Positions 1-7,834 are shown, numbered from the stretch's first letter. The stretch is 64,000 bases of DNA from Melghirimyces algeriensis (GCF_900182565.1 NZ_FXTI01000006.1:1-64000); one strand, 5' to 3'. Notes: generated by a model not told the origin, from the sequence alone. Program-made: numbers and translations.

Positions 1-242
1 CTTTGAGATGTTTAACTGCCCTGTGTATCCCAAACTGCGGATCACATTGTATGAGTAAATGCACATGATCGGGCATGATTTCCATACTGGAAATCGTAAC
101 TTCCAGCTCTCTTGCTTTTTCTGCGAACAGCTCTTTCAGCCGATCATTTACAGGCGAAACCAGCACTTTTCGTCGATACTTGGGACAAAAACTTGCAGTC
201 GTACACGACATTTCGATTACTTTGAACCGTTCTCAAATTCAT
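1..242 (-). CDS. tnpA: IS200/IS605-family transposase TnpA, N-terminal part (runs off the window)
   Basis: This is the first 80 or so codons of a Y1 (HUH) single-strand transposase; the C-terminus with the catalytic Tyr lies outside the window. The ATG at 242 follows AGGTG. Visible family motifs are CKFCPKYRRKVL near residue 16 and MEIMPDHVHLL near residue 60, where HVH is the metal-binding HUH motif. TnpA excises and inserts the element through hairpin ends, and a matching hairpin lies upstream at 382-402. The reading frame is open throughout what can be seen. The family call is firm; whether the copy is intact cannot be judged. Confidence 0.88.
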
Positions 243-324
243 CACCTATTGCTAATTTTACAACGAATATTATATAGATTCAATATATCTAATTAAACAG
301 GTGCAAAAAAAGAGAGAAAAGAGG

Positions 325-369
325 GTCAGGCTTGCGAGAGGGGTAAAAAACACCCCTCCCTCGCCTGAC
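325..369. repeat. Long imperfect hairpin upstream of tnpA
   Basis: The arms GTCAGG / CCTGAC, GCGAG / CTCGC and AGGGGT / ACCCCT nest around an AAAAAAC loop, giving about 17 base pairs with small bulges. It lies between tnpA and the hairpin at 382-402, inside what should be the element's left end. It could protect the element from outside transcription or simply be part of the transposon end. Nothing else is visible between 243 and 453. Confidence 0.6.
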
Positions 370-381
370 GCTCGCTCTCAT

Positions 382-402
382 CCCCATAGCTAAAGCTAGG
401 GG
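382..402. mobile_element. Candidate IS200/IS605 subterminal recognition hairpin
   Basis: CCCC, a bulged A, TAGC, loop TAAA, then GCTAGGGG form an 8-bp stem with one unpaired base in mid-stem. Short imperfect palindromes with a single unpaired base are the known TnpA recognition form in the IS608/IS200 group. Its place upstream of tnpA fits a left end. A hairpin with the same plan occurs at 60425-60447. Confidence 0.55.
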
Positions 403-453
403 TTTTCTCGCTCGCAAAGATATTATAAACGATTTCATTAGAGAAAATTACCA

Positions 454-487
454 TCAAAGGAGGCAGGACGTAGCCTGCCTCCTTGAT
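454..487 (-). terminator. Intrinsic terminator of the binding-protein gene
   Basis: A perfect 11-bp stem (457-467 with 474-484) carries a 6-base loop and lies directly after the stop of the gene ending at 492. Reading leftwards it is followed by a short T run. Confidence 0.75.
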
Positions 488-491
488 CCCA

Positions 492-1373
492 TCATTTCAA
501 CCACTGATCCACCAGATCCCGGTTGTCTTTCACCCATTTCTTGGCTCCTTTTTCCGGATCATCTGCCTTTCTGATCTCATCCATCAGGGTACCCAGGGAT
601 TGATCATCCATTTCCCAGTTGTTCAGCCATTTTTTCATCTCCGGAAAATCTTTTTCAAATCCTTTGCGGTGCATATATTGGATATTTTCCTTGTCCCCGT
701 AGATATTCTTGGGGTCTTTCAGGTATTTCAGATCATATTCCGCAAAAGCCCAGTGAGGATTCCACAAGGTGACAACGATCGGTTTTTTATCCTTGATCGC
801 CTTGTCCAATTCACTGGTCATCGCCGGACCGGAACTTACAATCAAATCAAAATCCAATCCGTACTTTTCAATCACGTCTTCAGTCATCTTCATGGTACTC
901 GTTCCGGCATCAATCCCGACAATGGAAGGTTTGCCACCCCGCTCAAATTGTTCTTTGTTGGCATTCAAGTCCTCAATACTGTCCACATCCACATACTCTG
1001 GAACAACCAAGCCCAGATTGGTTCCTTCGTACCACGTATCACCCAGCACGACATCATCCTTATATTTTTCATAGAATGGCTTGTCCGTATGGGGCAGCCA
1101 AATCTCCGGTGAAAAATCCAGATCTCCTGTCGCTACTCCGGTCCACACAGGAGCTTTCTCCAAGGACATCAGTTTTACTTCATATCCTTTTTCCTCCAGT
1201 AATACTTTCCACATATTGGATACCGCAATGTTTTCAGCCCAGTTATTCAAGCCAATTGTCACTTCTCCCTTATCCTTTGTCTCTTCCTTCGTCATTCCAC
1301 TGCTGTACCAAATCAGTCCTCCAACGAGTAAAATAGCAACAAAAATGATGACTTGCCGAGCTTTCCCTGTCAT
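492..1373 (-). CDS. Glycine betaine/proline-type ABC transporter substrate-binding protein
   Basis: This is an OpuAC-like extracellular solute-binding protein of about 293 residues for quaternary amine or choline-type osmoprotectants. Residues about 5-25 form one hydrophobic segment without a lipobox Cys, so the protein is either anchored by it or cleaved. The body carries family features such as IGLNNWAENIAVSNMW, GDLDFSPEIWLPHTD and TLWNPHWAF, where tryptophans supply the cation-binding box. I chose the inner ATG because the upstream codons contain the AGGAG. No permease or ATPase gene is adjacent, so it is an orphan that must pair with a transporter elsewhere. Which substrate it binds is not shown. 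Confidence 0.85.
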   Translation of the reverse strand: MTGKARQVIIFVAILLVGGLIWYSSGMTKEETKDKGEVTIGLNNWAENIAVSNMWKVLLEEKGYEVKLMSLEKAPVWTGVATGDLDFSPEIWLPHTDKPFYEKYKDDVVLGDTWYEGTNLGLVVPEYVDVDSIEDLNANKEQFERGGKPSIVGIDAGTSTMKMTEDVIEKYGLDFDLIVSSGPAMTSELDKAIKDKKPIVVTLWNPHWAFAEYDLKYLKDPKNIYGDKENIQYMHRKGFEKDFPEMKKWLNNWEMDDQSLGTLMDEIRKADDPEKGAKKWVKDNRDLVDQWLK

Positions 1374-1564
1374 GATAGCGCAATCACTCCTGTATTGTAT
1401 AATCACTTTATTACCCTAACGAAGTTCTGCCCTTCTGTCAAAAATTTAAACCCAAAAACCTATTCACAGTTATACCTTTAGAATGGTATAATTTTTTGTT
1501 TTGCATTTATAAATTACCCTCTTTTTGCAATCCCCATCAAACCATTTCCAAGAGATGATTTCCG

Positions 1565-1594
1565 TTTCAGGAGATGGTTCGGTTGTGCTATACT
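1565..1594 (+). promoter_or_regulatory. Possible sigma-A promoter of the dap operon
   Basis: A TATACT -10 candidate lies at 1589-1594 about 50 bases before dapH, with only a weak -35 (TTTCAG) 18 bases upstream. No riboswitch or leader structure is evident between 1407 and 1643. Confidence 0.3.
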
Positions 1595-1643
1595 CGGTTC
1601 AGAACAATCGTCCAGCAATGATATATAGAAAGGGTGCAGGCAG

Positions 1644-2354
1644 ATGGAAATGATGAATGCCAATCAGATCATTGAATTCATTCAGAAAAGCGAAAAGAAA
1701 ACCCCTGTCAAAGTACATATTAAAGGGGATATAGAAAATATTGACTTCGGAAGCGACATTCATTCATTTATCACCGGAAAGGTTGGAGTCCTGTTTGGAG
1801 ACTGGAAAACACTTCAGCCCATACTGGAAGCGCACAAAGAACAGATTGAGGATATCGTCGTTGAAAATGACCGTCGCAATTCCGCCATCCCACTTCTCGA
1901 TCTGAAAAACATTCAGGCACGGATTGAACCAGGTGCCATCATCCGGGATCAAGTGGAAATCGGAAAAAATGCCGTGATTATGATGGGAGCCATGATTAAC
2001 ATTGGCGCCGTGATCGGTGAGGGGACCATGATTGATATGAATGTATCTGTCGGAGGTCGTGGAACCATCGGCAAAAACTGCCATATCGGAGCCGGAGCGG
2101 TCATTGCCGGAGTGATTGAACCTCCGTCCGCCCAACCGGTTGTAGTGGAGGATGAGGTTGTGGTTGGAGCCAACGCTGTCATCCTGGAAGGCGTACGCGT
2201 TGGTAAAGGTTCTGTAGTGGCCGCTGGAGCCGTCGTGGTGGAAGATGTACCGGAAAACAGTGTCGTCGCTGGCATCCCGGCACGGGTAATTAAAAAGATT
2301 GATGAACAGACTCGCTCCAAAACCGAAATCAAACAGGAATTGCGTCAGCTTTAA
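1644..2354 (+). CDS. dapH: 2,3,4,5-tetrahydropyridine-2,6-dicarboxylate N-acetyltransferase
   Basis: The enzyme acetylates tetrahydrodipicolinate, the committing step of the acetylase branch of meso-DAP and lysine synthesis in the cytosol. The protein has 236 residues, the usual DapH length. An N-terminal alpha/beta domain (about 1-85) is followed by a left-handed beta-helix of hexapeptide repeats (about 90-215) rich in I-G-x-x-A/V motifs, for example GAMINIGAVIGEGTMID and GKNCHIGAGAVIAGV. The ATG follows AGAAAGGGTG. It is the first gene of a three-gene set with the aminotransferase and the deacetylase, the next pathway steps, although a 330-base gap with a repeat element separates it from them. 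Confidence 0.95.
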   Translation: MEMMNANQIIEFIQKSEKKTPVKVHIKGDIENIDFGSDIHSFITGKVGVLFGDWKTLQPILEAHKEQIEDIVVENDRRNSAIPLLDLKNIQARIEPGAIIRDQVEIGKNAVIMMGAMINIGAVIGEGTMIDMNVSVGGRGTIGKNCHIGAGAVIAGVIEPPSAQPVVVEDEVVVGANAVILEGVRVGKGSVVAAGAVVVEDVPENSVVAGIPARVIKKIDEQTRSKTEIKQELRQL

Positions 2355-2377
2355 GCCAAAAATCTTTCAGACTCAAG

Positions 2378-2644
2378 GGGCCGTGCCAACGGCCCACGAA
2401 GTTCAAGGCAAACTGGTGAAGGGGCGATTTCCGTTTCCGCATCTCTTTCCTCCAGCAAAGAAGTGGAGTGAGTCCGCTTCACCCCCTCCGGTCCCAACCA
2501 GCGGACAAAAAGAAAAGCAGGTTGTCCGCTAAACGGTTGGTACCTCCAGGGGCTCCGCTGAGTCGTCGGAAAAGGATGCTCCACCGGAAATCCCCCTCTT
2601 ATTTATCTTTGTCAGCAGTCTCATGGGCCGTGCCAACGGCCCAC
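2378..2644. repeat. Structured intergenic repeat, copy 1, with flanking 20-bp hairpin repeats
   Basis: The core (2401-2622) matches 53192-53363 almost base for base, except for an extra block of about 48 bases (2502-2549). That block is bounded by repeated CCAG and has its own inverted arms AGCGGACA (2501-2508) and TGTCCGCT (2523-2530). A 20-base sequence that folds on itself (GGGCCGT, loop GCCA, ACGGCCC) stands on both sides at 2378-2397 and 2625-2644. Inner inverted repeats GGTGAAG / CTTCACC and GATTTCCG / CGGAAATC imply an extended fold. Open frames here are poor in protein-like sequence, so I treat it as non-coding. It sits inside the dap operon. Confidence 0.8.
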
Positions 2645-2684
2645 CTTTTCTATCTGTGCACAAAAGCTTCAGGAGGAGCGCATT

Positions 2685-3884
2685 ATGACCGATTGGAACG
2701 CAATGGATGAACAATATCTGATGTCCACCTATACCCGATTGCCGATCGCCATTGCAAAAGCCAAGGGAAATGTTCTTTATGATACAGAAGGGAAAACTTA
2801 TCTTGACCTGTTTACAGGCTTGGCCGTCAATGTGTTGGGACACTCCCACCCAGCCGTATTGGAAGCTCTTCACCGCCAGGGAGATGCTTTTCTTCATATC
2901 TCCAACAAGTTCTTGAATCCCCCTGCGATCCGCTTGGCTGAGAGACTGGTAAAACACAGCATCGACGGAAAGGTCTTTTTTGGAAACTCCGGTGCAGAGG
3001 CCACGGAAGCGACGGTAAAGCTGGTTCATAAATGGATAAAAGAACAGGATAACGGAAAAAGCGGGTTTGTAGTGATGAAAAAAAGCTTTCATGGACGAAC
3101 CCTAGGCGCCATCTCGCTCACCCGACAACCCGGTGTGTTTCAGGATTTTCCTCAGCCGGACATCCCGGTGTATGAGGTGGAACCCAACAACGTGGAAGCA
3201 TTGCGACAGATCTGTCATGAGAAACAACCCGCGGCAATTTTGGCTGAGCCGATTCTGGGCTCCGGTGGTGTGCAACCACTGAGTGAAGCCTTTATGACGG
3301 AAATGGCTCATCTGTGTCATCGGCAAGGGATGCTGTTAATTATGGACGAAATTCAGACCGGGATCGGACGGACGGGCAAACTGTTTGCTCATCAACATCA
3401 TCAACTGGAACCGGACCTTATTCTGTTTGCCAAAGGAGTAGGTGGCGGGCTTCCATTGGGAGGGATCATTGCCGGACGCAAAGTGGCTCATCTGTTCCGT
3501 CCGGGAGACCATGGGACCACCTTTGCCCCTTCTCCATTAAGTGCCGCCTTGGGCAATGCCGTTCTGGATGTCCTGTTGGAGCACGGTGGATTGGAAGAAG
3601 GACGGGAAAACGCCGACTATCTATGGAGACAACTTATTCAGCTTCAAAAACGCTTTCCTTCCATGGTGAAGGAATGTCGGGGAGAAGGCATGATGATTGG
3701 CATTCATACGGCACTCCAACCCAAACAAGCAAATCAACTGCAACAACACCTTCTGGAACAGGGGATTCTGGTGGATATTACGCAAGGAACCGTTATTCGT
3801 CTCTTGCCCCCACTTACACTGACTCCCCGTGAAACGGATACGTTTATCGATCACCTGGAAGCGTATTTTGAATCCATCGTTTAA
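2685..3884 (+). CDS. Class III aminotransferase, probable N-acetyl-L,L-diaminopimelate aminotransferase
   Basis: This is a fold-type I PLP aminotransferase of the acetylornithine/ornithine group, 399 residues, behind AGGAGG. Visible motifs are the phosphate-binding FGNSGAEATEATVKL (about 98-112), IMDEIQTGIGRTGK (about 219-232), and FAKGVGGGLPLGG (about 248-260), where the Lys binds PLP. Sequence alone says acetylornithine aminotransferase. Its place between dapH and the N-acetyl-DAP deacetylase, 17 bases from the latter, makes the DAP step its likely job. That substrate is an inference; B. subtilis uses an unrelated class I/II enzyme (PatA) here. It could also serve arginine synthesis. Confidence 0.85.
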   Translation: MTDWNAMDEQYLMSTYTRLPIAIAKAKGNVLYDTEGKTYLDLFTGLAVNVLGHSHPAVLEALHRQGDAFLHISNKFLNPPAIRLAERLVKHSIDGKVFFGNSGAEATEATVKLVHKWIKEQDNGKSGFVVMKKSFHGRTLGAISLTRQPGVFQDFPQPDIPVYEVEPNNVEALRQICHEKQPAAILAEPILGSGGVQPLSEAFMTEMAHLCHRQGMLLIMDEIQTGIGRTGKLFAHQHHQLEPDLILFAKGVGGGLPLGGIIAGRKVAHLFRPGDHGTTFAPSPLSAALGNAVLDVLLEHGGLEEGRENADYLWRQLIQLQKRFPSMVKECRGEGMMIGIHTALQPKQANQLQQHLLEQGILVDITQGTVIRLLPPLTLTPRETDTFIDHLEAYFESIV

Positions 3885-3901
3885 AGGAGGGAAAACCGAT
3901 C

Positions 3902-5041
3902 ATGGTTGCACTGACTCACCCGTTTATCAACCTTCGGCGTCAATTGCACCGGATTCCGGAATTGGGATTTGAAGAATTCAAGACACAGCAGGTAATCCTG
4001 GACACCCTGTCCCGTTTGCCACAACATCGTCTGGAAATCAAAACGTGGCGAACAGGGGTGCTGGCAAAAGTGAAAGGAACGGCTCCCACCCGCATTCTGG
4101 GCTATCGGACGGATATGGATGGTCTGCCTATGGAAGAGGAGACAAACTATGCATTCCGTTCCGAACACCCCGGACGAATGCACGCTTGTGGGCACGATTT
4201 TCACATGGCGATTGCGCTGGGAATCTTGACCCACTTTGTGGAACATCCAGTGAAAGAGGATCTTCTCTTCCTCTTCCAACCGGCAGAAGAAGGGCCGGGA
4301 GGAGCCTTACCCATGTTGCAGAGCGAAGCGTTTCAAGAATGGCGACCCGATGTATTGTTTGCCCTTCACATTGGACCGGATTGGCCTGTCGGTACCATTG
4401 CAACCCGTCCCGGAATCCTGTTTGCCAACACATCGGAGCTGTATATTGATCTCATCGGGACGAGTGGTCATGCCTCCCTTCCGCACCGCTCCAACGATAT
4501 GGTGATTGCCGCCTCCCAGCTCGCGATGCAGTTGCAGACCATTATTTCCCGCAATATCGATCCCCTGGATGCTGCCATTCTGACCCTTGGAAAAGTAACG
4601 ATCGGCACCCGGCAAAACATCATTCCCGGAAAAGCCCGCTTGGAGGGAACCATCCGCACACTGTCGCTGGAATCGATGGAGCATATCAAACACCGCATCC
4701 GCACCCTTGTTCAGGGCATTGAAACCGGGTTTAACTGTAAGGCAGAGATCGACTGGGGAGCCAACTACTGTCAGGTGGAAAATCAAGCAGACCTGACGCA
4801 AGCGTTTATGGACTGGGCCCGTACAGAAGGTGACGTTCAAGTGGTGGAGTGCCGGGAAGCAATGGCCGGAGAAGATTTTGGCTATTTCCTTCAGGAAATC
4901 CCCGGCTTCATGTTTTGGCTAGGTGTTGAGACGACCTATGGCTTGCACCATCCGCAAATTGAACCCAAGGAAGAAGCGATACCAATTGCCATTGATCTGA
5001 TGACTCGGTGGTTGAGAAAAAAGGCAAATTCATCATACTAA
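3902..5041 (+). CDS. dapL: N-acetyldiaminopimelate deacetylase, M20 family
   Basis: A metal-dependent amidohydrolase of 379 residues that removes the acetyl group from N-acetyl-L,L-DAP to give L,L-DAP. Metal and catalytic motifs are MHACGHDFHMAIALG (about 96-110), FQPAEEGPGGA (about 124-134) and AGEDFGYF near 322, with the dimerisation domain between (about 170-285). The ATG follows AAAGGAGGG and lies 17 bases after the aminotransferase stop, so the two are co-transcribed. M20 amidohydrolases vary in substrate; the assignment rests on the dap context as well as on similarity. Confidence 0.92.
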   Translation: MVALTHPFINLRRQLHRIPELGFEEFKTQQVILDTLSRLPQHRLEIKTWRTGVLAKVKGTAPTRILGYRTDMDGLPMEEETNYAFRSEHPGRMHACGHDFHMAIALGILTHFVEHPVKEDLLFLFQPAEEGPGGALPMLQSEAFQEWRPDVLFALHIGPDWPVGTIATRPGILFANTSELYIDLIGTSGHASLPHRSNDMVIAASQLAMQLQTIISRNIDPLDAAILTLGKVTIGTRQNIIPGKARLEGTIRTLSLESMEHIKHRIRTLVQGIETGFNCKAEIDWGANYCQVENQADLTQAFMDWARTEGDVQVVECREAMAGEDFGYFLQEIPGFMFWLGVETTYGLHHPQIEPKEEAIPIAIDLMTRWLRKKANSSY

Positions 5042-5072
5042 AAGCGACAGGGATCAACCCTGCCGCTTTTTT
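5041..5072. terminator. Bidirectional terminator between dapL and spo0M
   Basis: Stem AAGCGACAGGG with CCCTGCCGCTT, 5-base loop ATCAA, T run on the plus side and A run before it, so it can serve both convergent genes. Confidence 0.85.
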
Positions 5073-5074
5073 GC

Positions 5075-5833
5075 TTAGAGATAAGCTTCCATTCGGCTTT
5101 CAATCCGATATTGTAACATGGAAACGTTCTCGATCTCTTCTTCCGATATTTTAAAATGAAGCAACTTGTCATCCATGCCCAGGGATTCACTGATGGAGCC
5201 AACCAACCCTTTCGCTTTTTTATCGATGATCATAGCCACCTCCAGATCCCCGCCTCTACCAATGAAAGCAATCTCTAATTCATCAAAATGGGAACGGTAC
5301 TTTCCGCTGGGTAAGAATTCATATTCCACCACATAGGAAGCACTCTCTCCATACTTCCAACCTTCTTCCAAATCCTGTTTGACCCGTCGAAATCCCAGGC
5401 CCTGTAGTGCTTCCATCATCGCCTTCGCCTTGGGATGGAAATCCACCTCGATCCGATCGGAATCAGTGGGATCAATCGCGTGCTCAATATCCAGTCCGGT
5501 GCGAAGATAGATGGCAAACCCGGACCCACTGACCGGAAGATCCATGGGAAGTTTCCATGTAAACGGGATCTGTTGACGCTCCCCTTCTCCAATAGTGAAT
5601 GCCTGCGCCAAACGTGTTTGATCCCATCTGATCCGCTTGGTCTCTTCTTTGTCAGCGTATTCAACCACTAGATGCAGGGAAATATCTCCGATTTCCTGAG
5701 AAGTATTGCCCCCAACAACCTCCACCTCTCCACGAACCATTTCCCCTTGATGGTAATGGTCCTTTTCCAACCGCGTATCCACCTTTGCCGCCCCAATCCC
5801 AATCCGGGCGAGGAGATTGGAAAATGCAGACAT
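5075..5833 (-). CDS. spo0M: Spo0M-family sporulation-control protein (paralog 1)
   Basis: 252 residues, the usual Spo0M length. The N-terminus RIGIGAAKVDTRLEKDHYHQGEMVRGEV is characteristic of this arrestin-like beta-sandwich family, which in Bacillus influences early sporulation and cell morphology from the cytosol. Two beta-sandwich halves are expected at about 5-125 and 130-250, and no signal peptide or membrane segment is seen. It is monocistronic and ends at a shared terminator. A longer paralog is encoded at 38227-39135. Confidence 0.9.
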   Translation of the reverse strand: MSAFSNLLARIGIGAAKVDTRLEKDHYHQGEMVRGEVEVVGGNTSQEIGDISLHLVVEYADKEETKRIRWDQTRLAQAFTIGEGERQQIPFTWKLPMDLPVSGSGFAIYLRTGLDIEHAIDPTDSDRIEVDFHPKAKAMMEALQGLGFRRVKQDLEEGWKYGESASYVVEYEFLPSGKYRSHFDELEIAFIGRGGDLEVAMIIDKKAKGLVGSISESLGMDDKLLHFKISEEEIENVSMLQYRIESRMEAYL

Positions 5834-6317
5834 ACAAACCCCTCCATGATGATATATGTATCAACCGCTTTCCCTTTTATGAAAACATAGGATCCTACAA
5901 AGAAAAACCCCCAAACCGTTTGGGTGCTCCTTAGTGAGACTGGAATGATTGAATAGAACGCCTCTAGCTCAGGAAGTATCCAATCTTAATGGCAAGAAGG
6001 AAAATGAAGATGAGAAACTCAGTTATATGTATCAAGTTGGATTTGTCCCAGCTGAATCAATGAATTTTTTGCTTAACCATGTGAAGTATAGGGTCGTTTC
6101 AAACTTCAACCAACTAATGGTTAACAGTGCATTACGATAAAATGCTTTTGCATTCTCGTGCAATACAAACATGTCGTGAAGCCATTCCATTTTGGATTTT
6201 TTTATCACGATCTTTGGATGCTCAACCATAGAAATCTCCTTTCATCAATCGTAGGATTTTCTATTCCTTGAGCTACGCCCGCTGTATACAATCTCTCGTA
6301 TAAAACATCCCACAAAG
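5834..6317. other. Intergenic stretch with no supported gene
   Basis: Short open frames occur on both strands (for example about 5949-6140), but none has a Shine-Dalgarno, a recognisable domain or convincing composition. A small palindrome, CCAAACCGTTTGG, lies near 5911. I assign nothing here. Confidence 0.5.
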
Positions 6318-6362
6318 AAAAAGCCCCCATAAAGACCCCATACTAGGTGCCTCTATTGGGGG
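6318..6362 (-). terminator. Terminator of the receptor-peptide operon
   Basis: Read on the minus strand, a GC-rich stem (CCCCCAATA with TATGGGGG) is followed by CTTTTTC. It lies 25 bases after the stop of the small peptide gene, so receptor and peptide gene end in one transcript. Confidence 0.65.
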
Positions 6363-6387
6363 AAGTAGGAATGAATGTCTCCATCAA

Positions 6388-6522
6388 TTAACTACCACCT
6401 GGTTCGGCTGCGTTCTGTCTCTCACCCGCCATCACTGTCTCGCTTGATTGATCAAATGCGGTCAAGCTACTTAAAAGGGCAGCAGCTACAACAACGACGA
6501 GTAACCATTTACTGTTCCTCAA
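6388..6522 (-). CDS. Candidate secreted signalling-peptide precursor (NprX/PapR/Phr type)
   Basis: A 44-codon gene overlaps the last five codons of the receptor gene in another frame. The TTG start at 6522 lies 9 bases after GGGGAG; an in-frame GTG at 6531 is a less well spaced alternative. The product has a positively charged start (MRNSK), a hydrophobic core (WLLVVVVAAALLSSL), a small-residue cleavage region (TAFDQ) and a polar tail ending ERQNAAEPGGS. This is the layout of exported precursors whose C-terminal 5-10 residues are re-imported and bind a TPR regulator. Position, size and architecture fit nprR-nprX and plcR-papR. No experimental link is visible, and the mature peptide is a guess. 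Confidence 0.7.
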   Translation of the reverse strand: MRNSKWLLVVVVAAALLSSLTAFDQSSETVMAGERQNAAEPGGS

Positions 6523-7834
6523 AGAGATCACTCTCCCCGTTTTTCAATTCCAACTGTGTTTCATACATATTCAACAGGGACTGTTCAAATTCCTTTCGGT
6601 TCCTTTCTTCATAACATTGGGAAAGTCGATAATAGAGTCTGTTTTCTGCCTTTTTGTAGTGAAATTGTTTAGCCACCTGAAGAGCCCGCTCATAATAGGG
6701 AATTGCTTCTTGTTTCTCATCTTGCTCTTTCCAGAAATCCCCCATCACGCGAAGCGCATAAATCAACTTTGGAGCATCATTATGCTTTTCCGCATTGGCA
6801 ATCCCCTGTTCAAGAAATGATTTGGCTTCCTCCCATTTGTTTTGCTGAACGCTTAAAATTCCCAGCCATACATAGATATCTGTCAGTGCCTTCTCACTAT
6901 CCAACAAATGACGAGCGGTAAGAGCGGTGTTAAAACATCGTTCCGCTTTACTCCACTGCTTTTTGGATGTGTACAATGTCCCCAAAATCGTCCACAGGTC
7001 AAACATACATTTGTAATGTTTGTTGATTCTCGCCAGTCCCAACCCTTCTTTTGCATACTGAATCGCCTCATCATACATGCCGGTTTTTCGCAGGAGATCC
7101 GCCCGTGTTGTATAAAATGTCAGAACGGTTTCTATATCCTTGATTTGATCCATCTTACCCCAGACATCCTGAAGCACATTCAGCCCTTCCAGAGCCCTGC
7201 CCAGACGTTCCAGATAGACCACTTTGTTTCGCAACAATACAAATTTGACATACTTGCGACCTCCCTCCTCCTGAAACACGGCCAAGCCACTGTTGGTAAA
7301 CTCCAAGGCCTTCTCCAACTCATTCTGAAAGTAACAACAAACCCCATACTCTGAAAAGGAGGCGGCCTCTATATTCTCCTTGTCATCATTTTGATTGCAT
7401 AATCGTATGGCAGATGTAAAACAGCGCTCAGCCCGTTTCCAGTTGTTCATAAACTGAAATGCCTTCCCTTTTAAATACTCCACCCGTGCGGCATAGGGAT
7501 GACTCTCTTCCAAATCGATGTTTTCCAATTCTGCAAGCGCTTCTCTGGACTTTTTCATCGCAATCACGGCTTCAATCGCCGTCAGATTAAATTCCAGTTC
7601 TTTGAACGCTTCCTCCTGCTCCATAAGGATCGAGGGGATCTGATCCATACTTAATCCCATTTTTTCCAGTAAATAATACACCTTGGAAGTGTTCACATGC
7701 CCAACTCCGCGTTCAATATTGCTGATGGTAGCGGTAGAAATCTGATCATCTGCCACATCTTCCAACCGAAGCCCCCTGGACTTGCGCACACTTCGAATGG
7801 CTTCCCCAATCCCCCTGATTTGTAAGGATTCCAC
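6509..7834 (-). CDS. RRNPP-type peptide-responsive regulator: XRE HTH plus TPR repeats (NprR-like)
   Basis: 441 residues from a GTG behind AGAGGTG. Residues about 8-62 form an XRE helix-turn-helix (GEAIRSVRKSRGLRLEDVAD, then STATISNIERGVGHVN). Residues about 70-430 are tandem TPR-like helical pairs, such as NNWKRAERCFTSAIRL, GMYDEAIQYAKEGLGLA and KQWSKAERCFNTALTA. Length and plan match NprR of the Bacillus cereus group, a receptor that switches between phosphatase-like and DNA-binding roles on peptide binding. A peptide gene overlaps its 3' end, and two dyads lie in its promoter region (7893-7961), suggesting autoregulation. Its targets are unknown. A paralog of nearly equal length is at 56136-57464. 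Confidence 0.88.
   Translation of the reverse strand: MESLQIRGIGEAIRSVRKSRGLRLEDVADDQISTATISNIERGVGHVNTSKVYYLLEKMGLSMDQIPSILMEQEEAFKELEFNLTAIEAVIAMKKSREALAELENIDLEESHPYAARVEYLKGKAFQFMNNWKRAERCFTSAIRLCNQNDDKENIEAASFSEYGVCCYFQNELEKALEFTNSGLAVFQEEGGRKYVKFVLLRNKVVYLERLGRALEGLNVLQDVWGKMDQIKDIETVLTFYTTRADLLRKTGMYDEAIQYAKEGLGLARINKHYKCMFDLWTILGTLYTSKKQWSKAERCFNTALTARHLLDSEKALTDIYVWLGILSVQQNKWEEAKSFLEQGIANAEKHNDAPKLIYALRVMGDFWKEQDEKQEAIPYYERALQVAKQFHYKKAENRLYYRLSQCYEERNRKEFEQSLLNMYETQLELKNGESDLFEEQ

Noticed and set aside
1407..1643. Lysine riboswitch before dapH
   Set aside because: No conserved lysine-riboswitch core or terminator/antiterminator pair could be made out.
2468..2710. Open frames across repeat copy 1 (also 52972-53418 across copy 2)
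   Set aside because: Both overlap real genes or non-coding repeat, lack ribosome sites, and the shared segment shows substitutions without codon bias. Treated as non-coding.
5949..6140. A 63-codon frame and the antisense 65-codon frame at 6032-6229
   Set aside because: No Shine-Dalgarno, no coherent domain, and neither is backed by neighbours.
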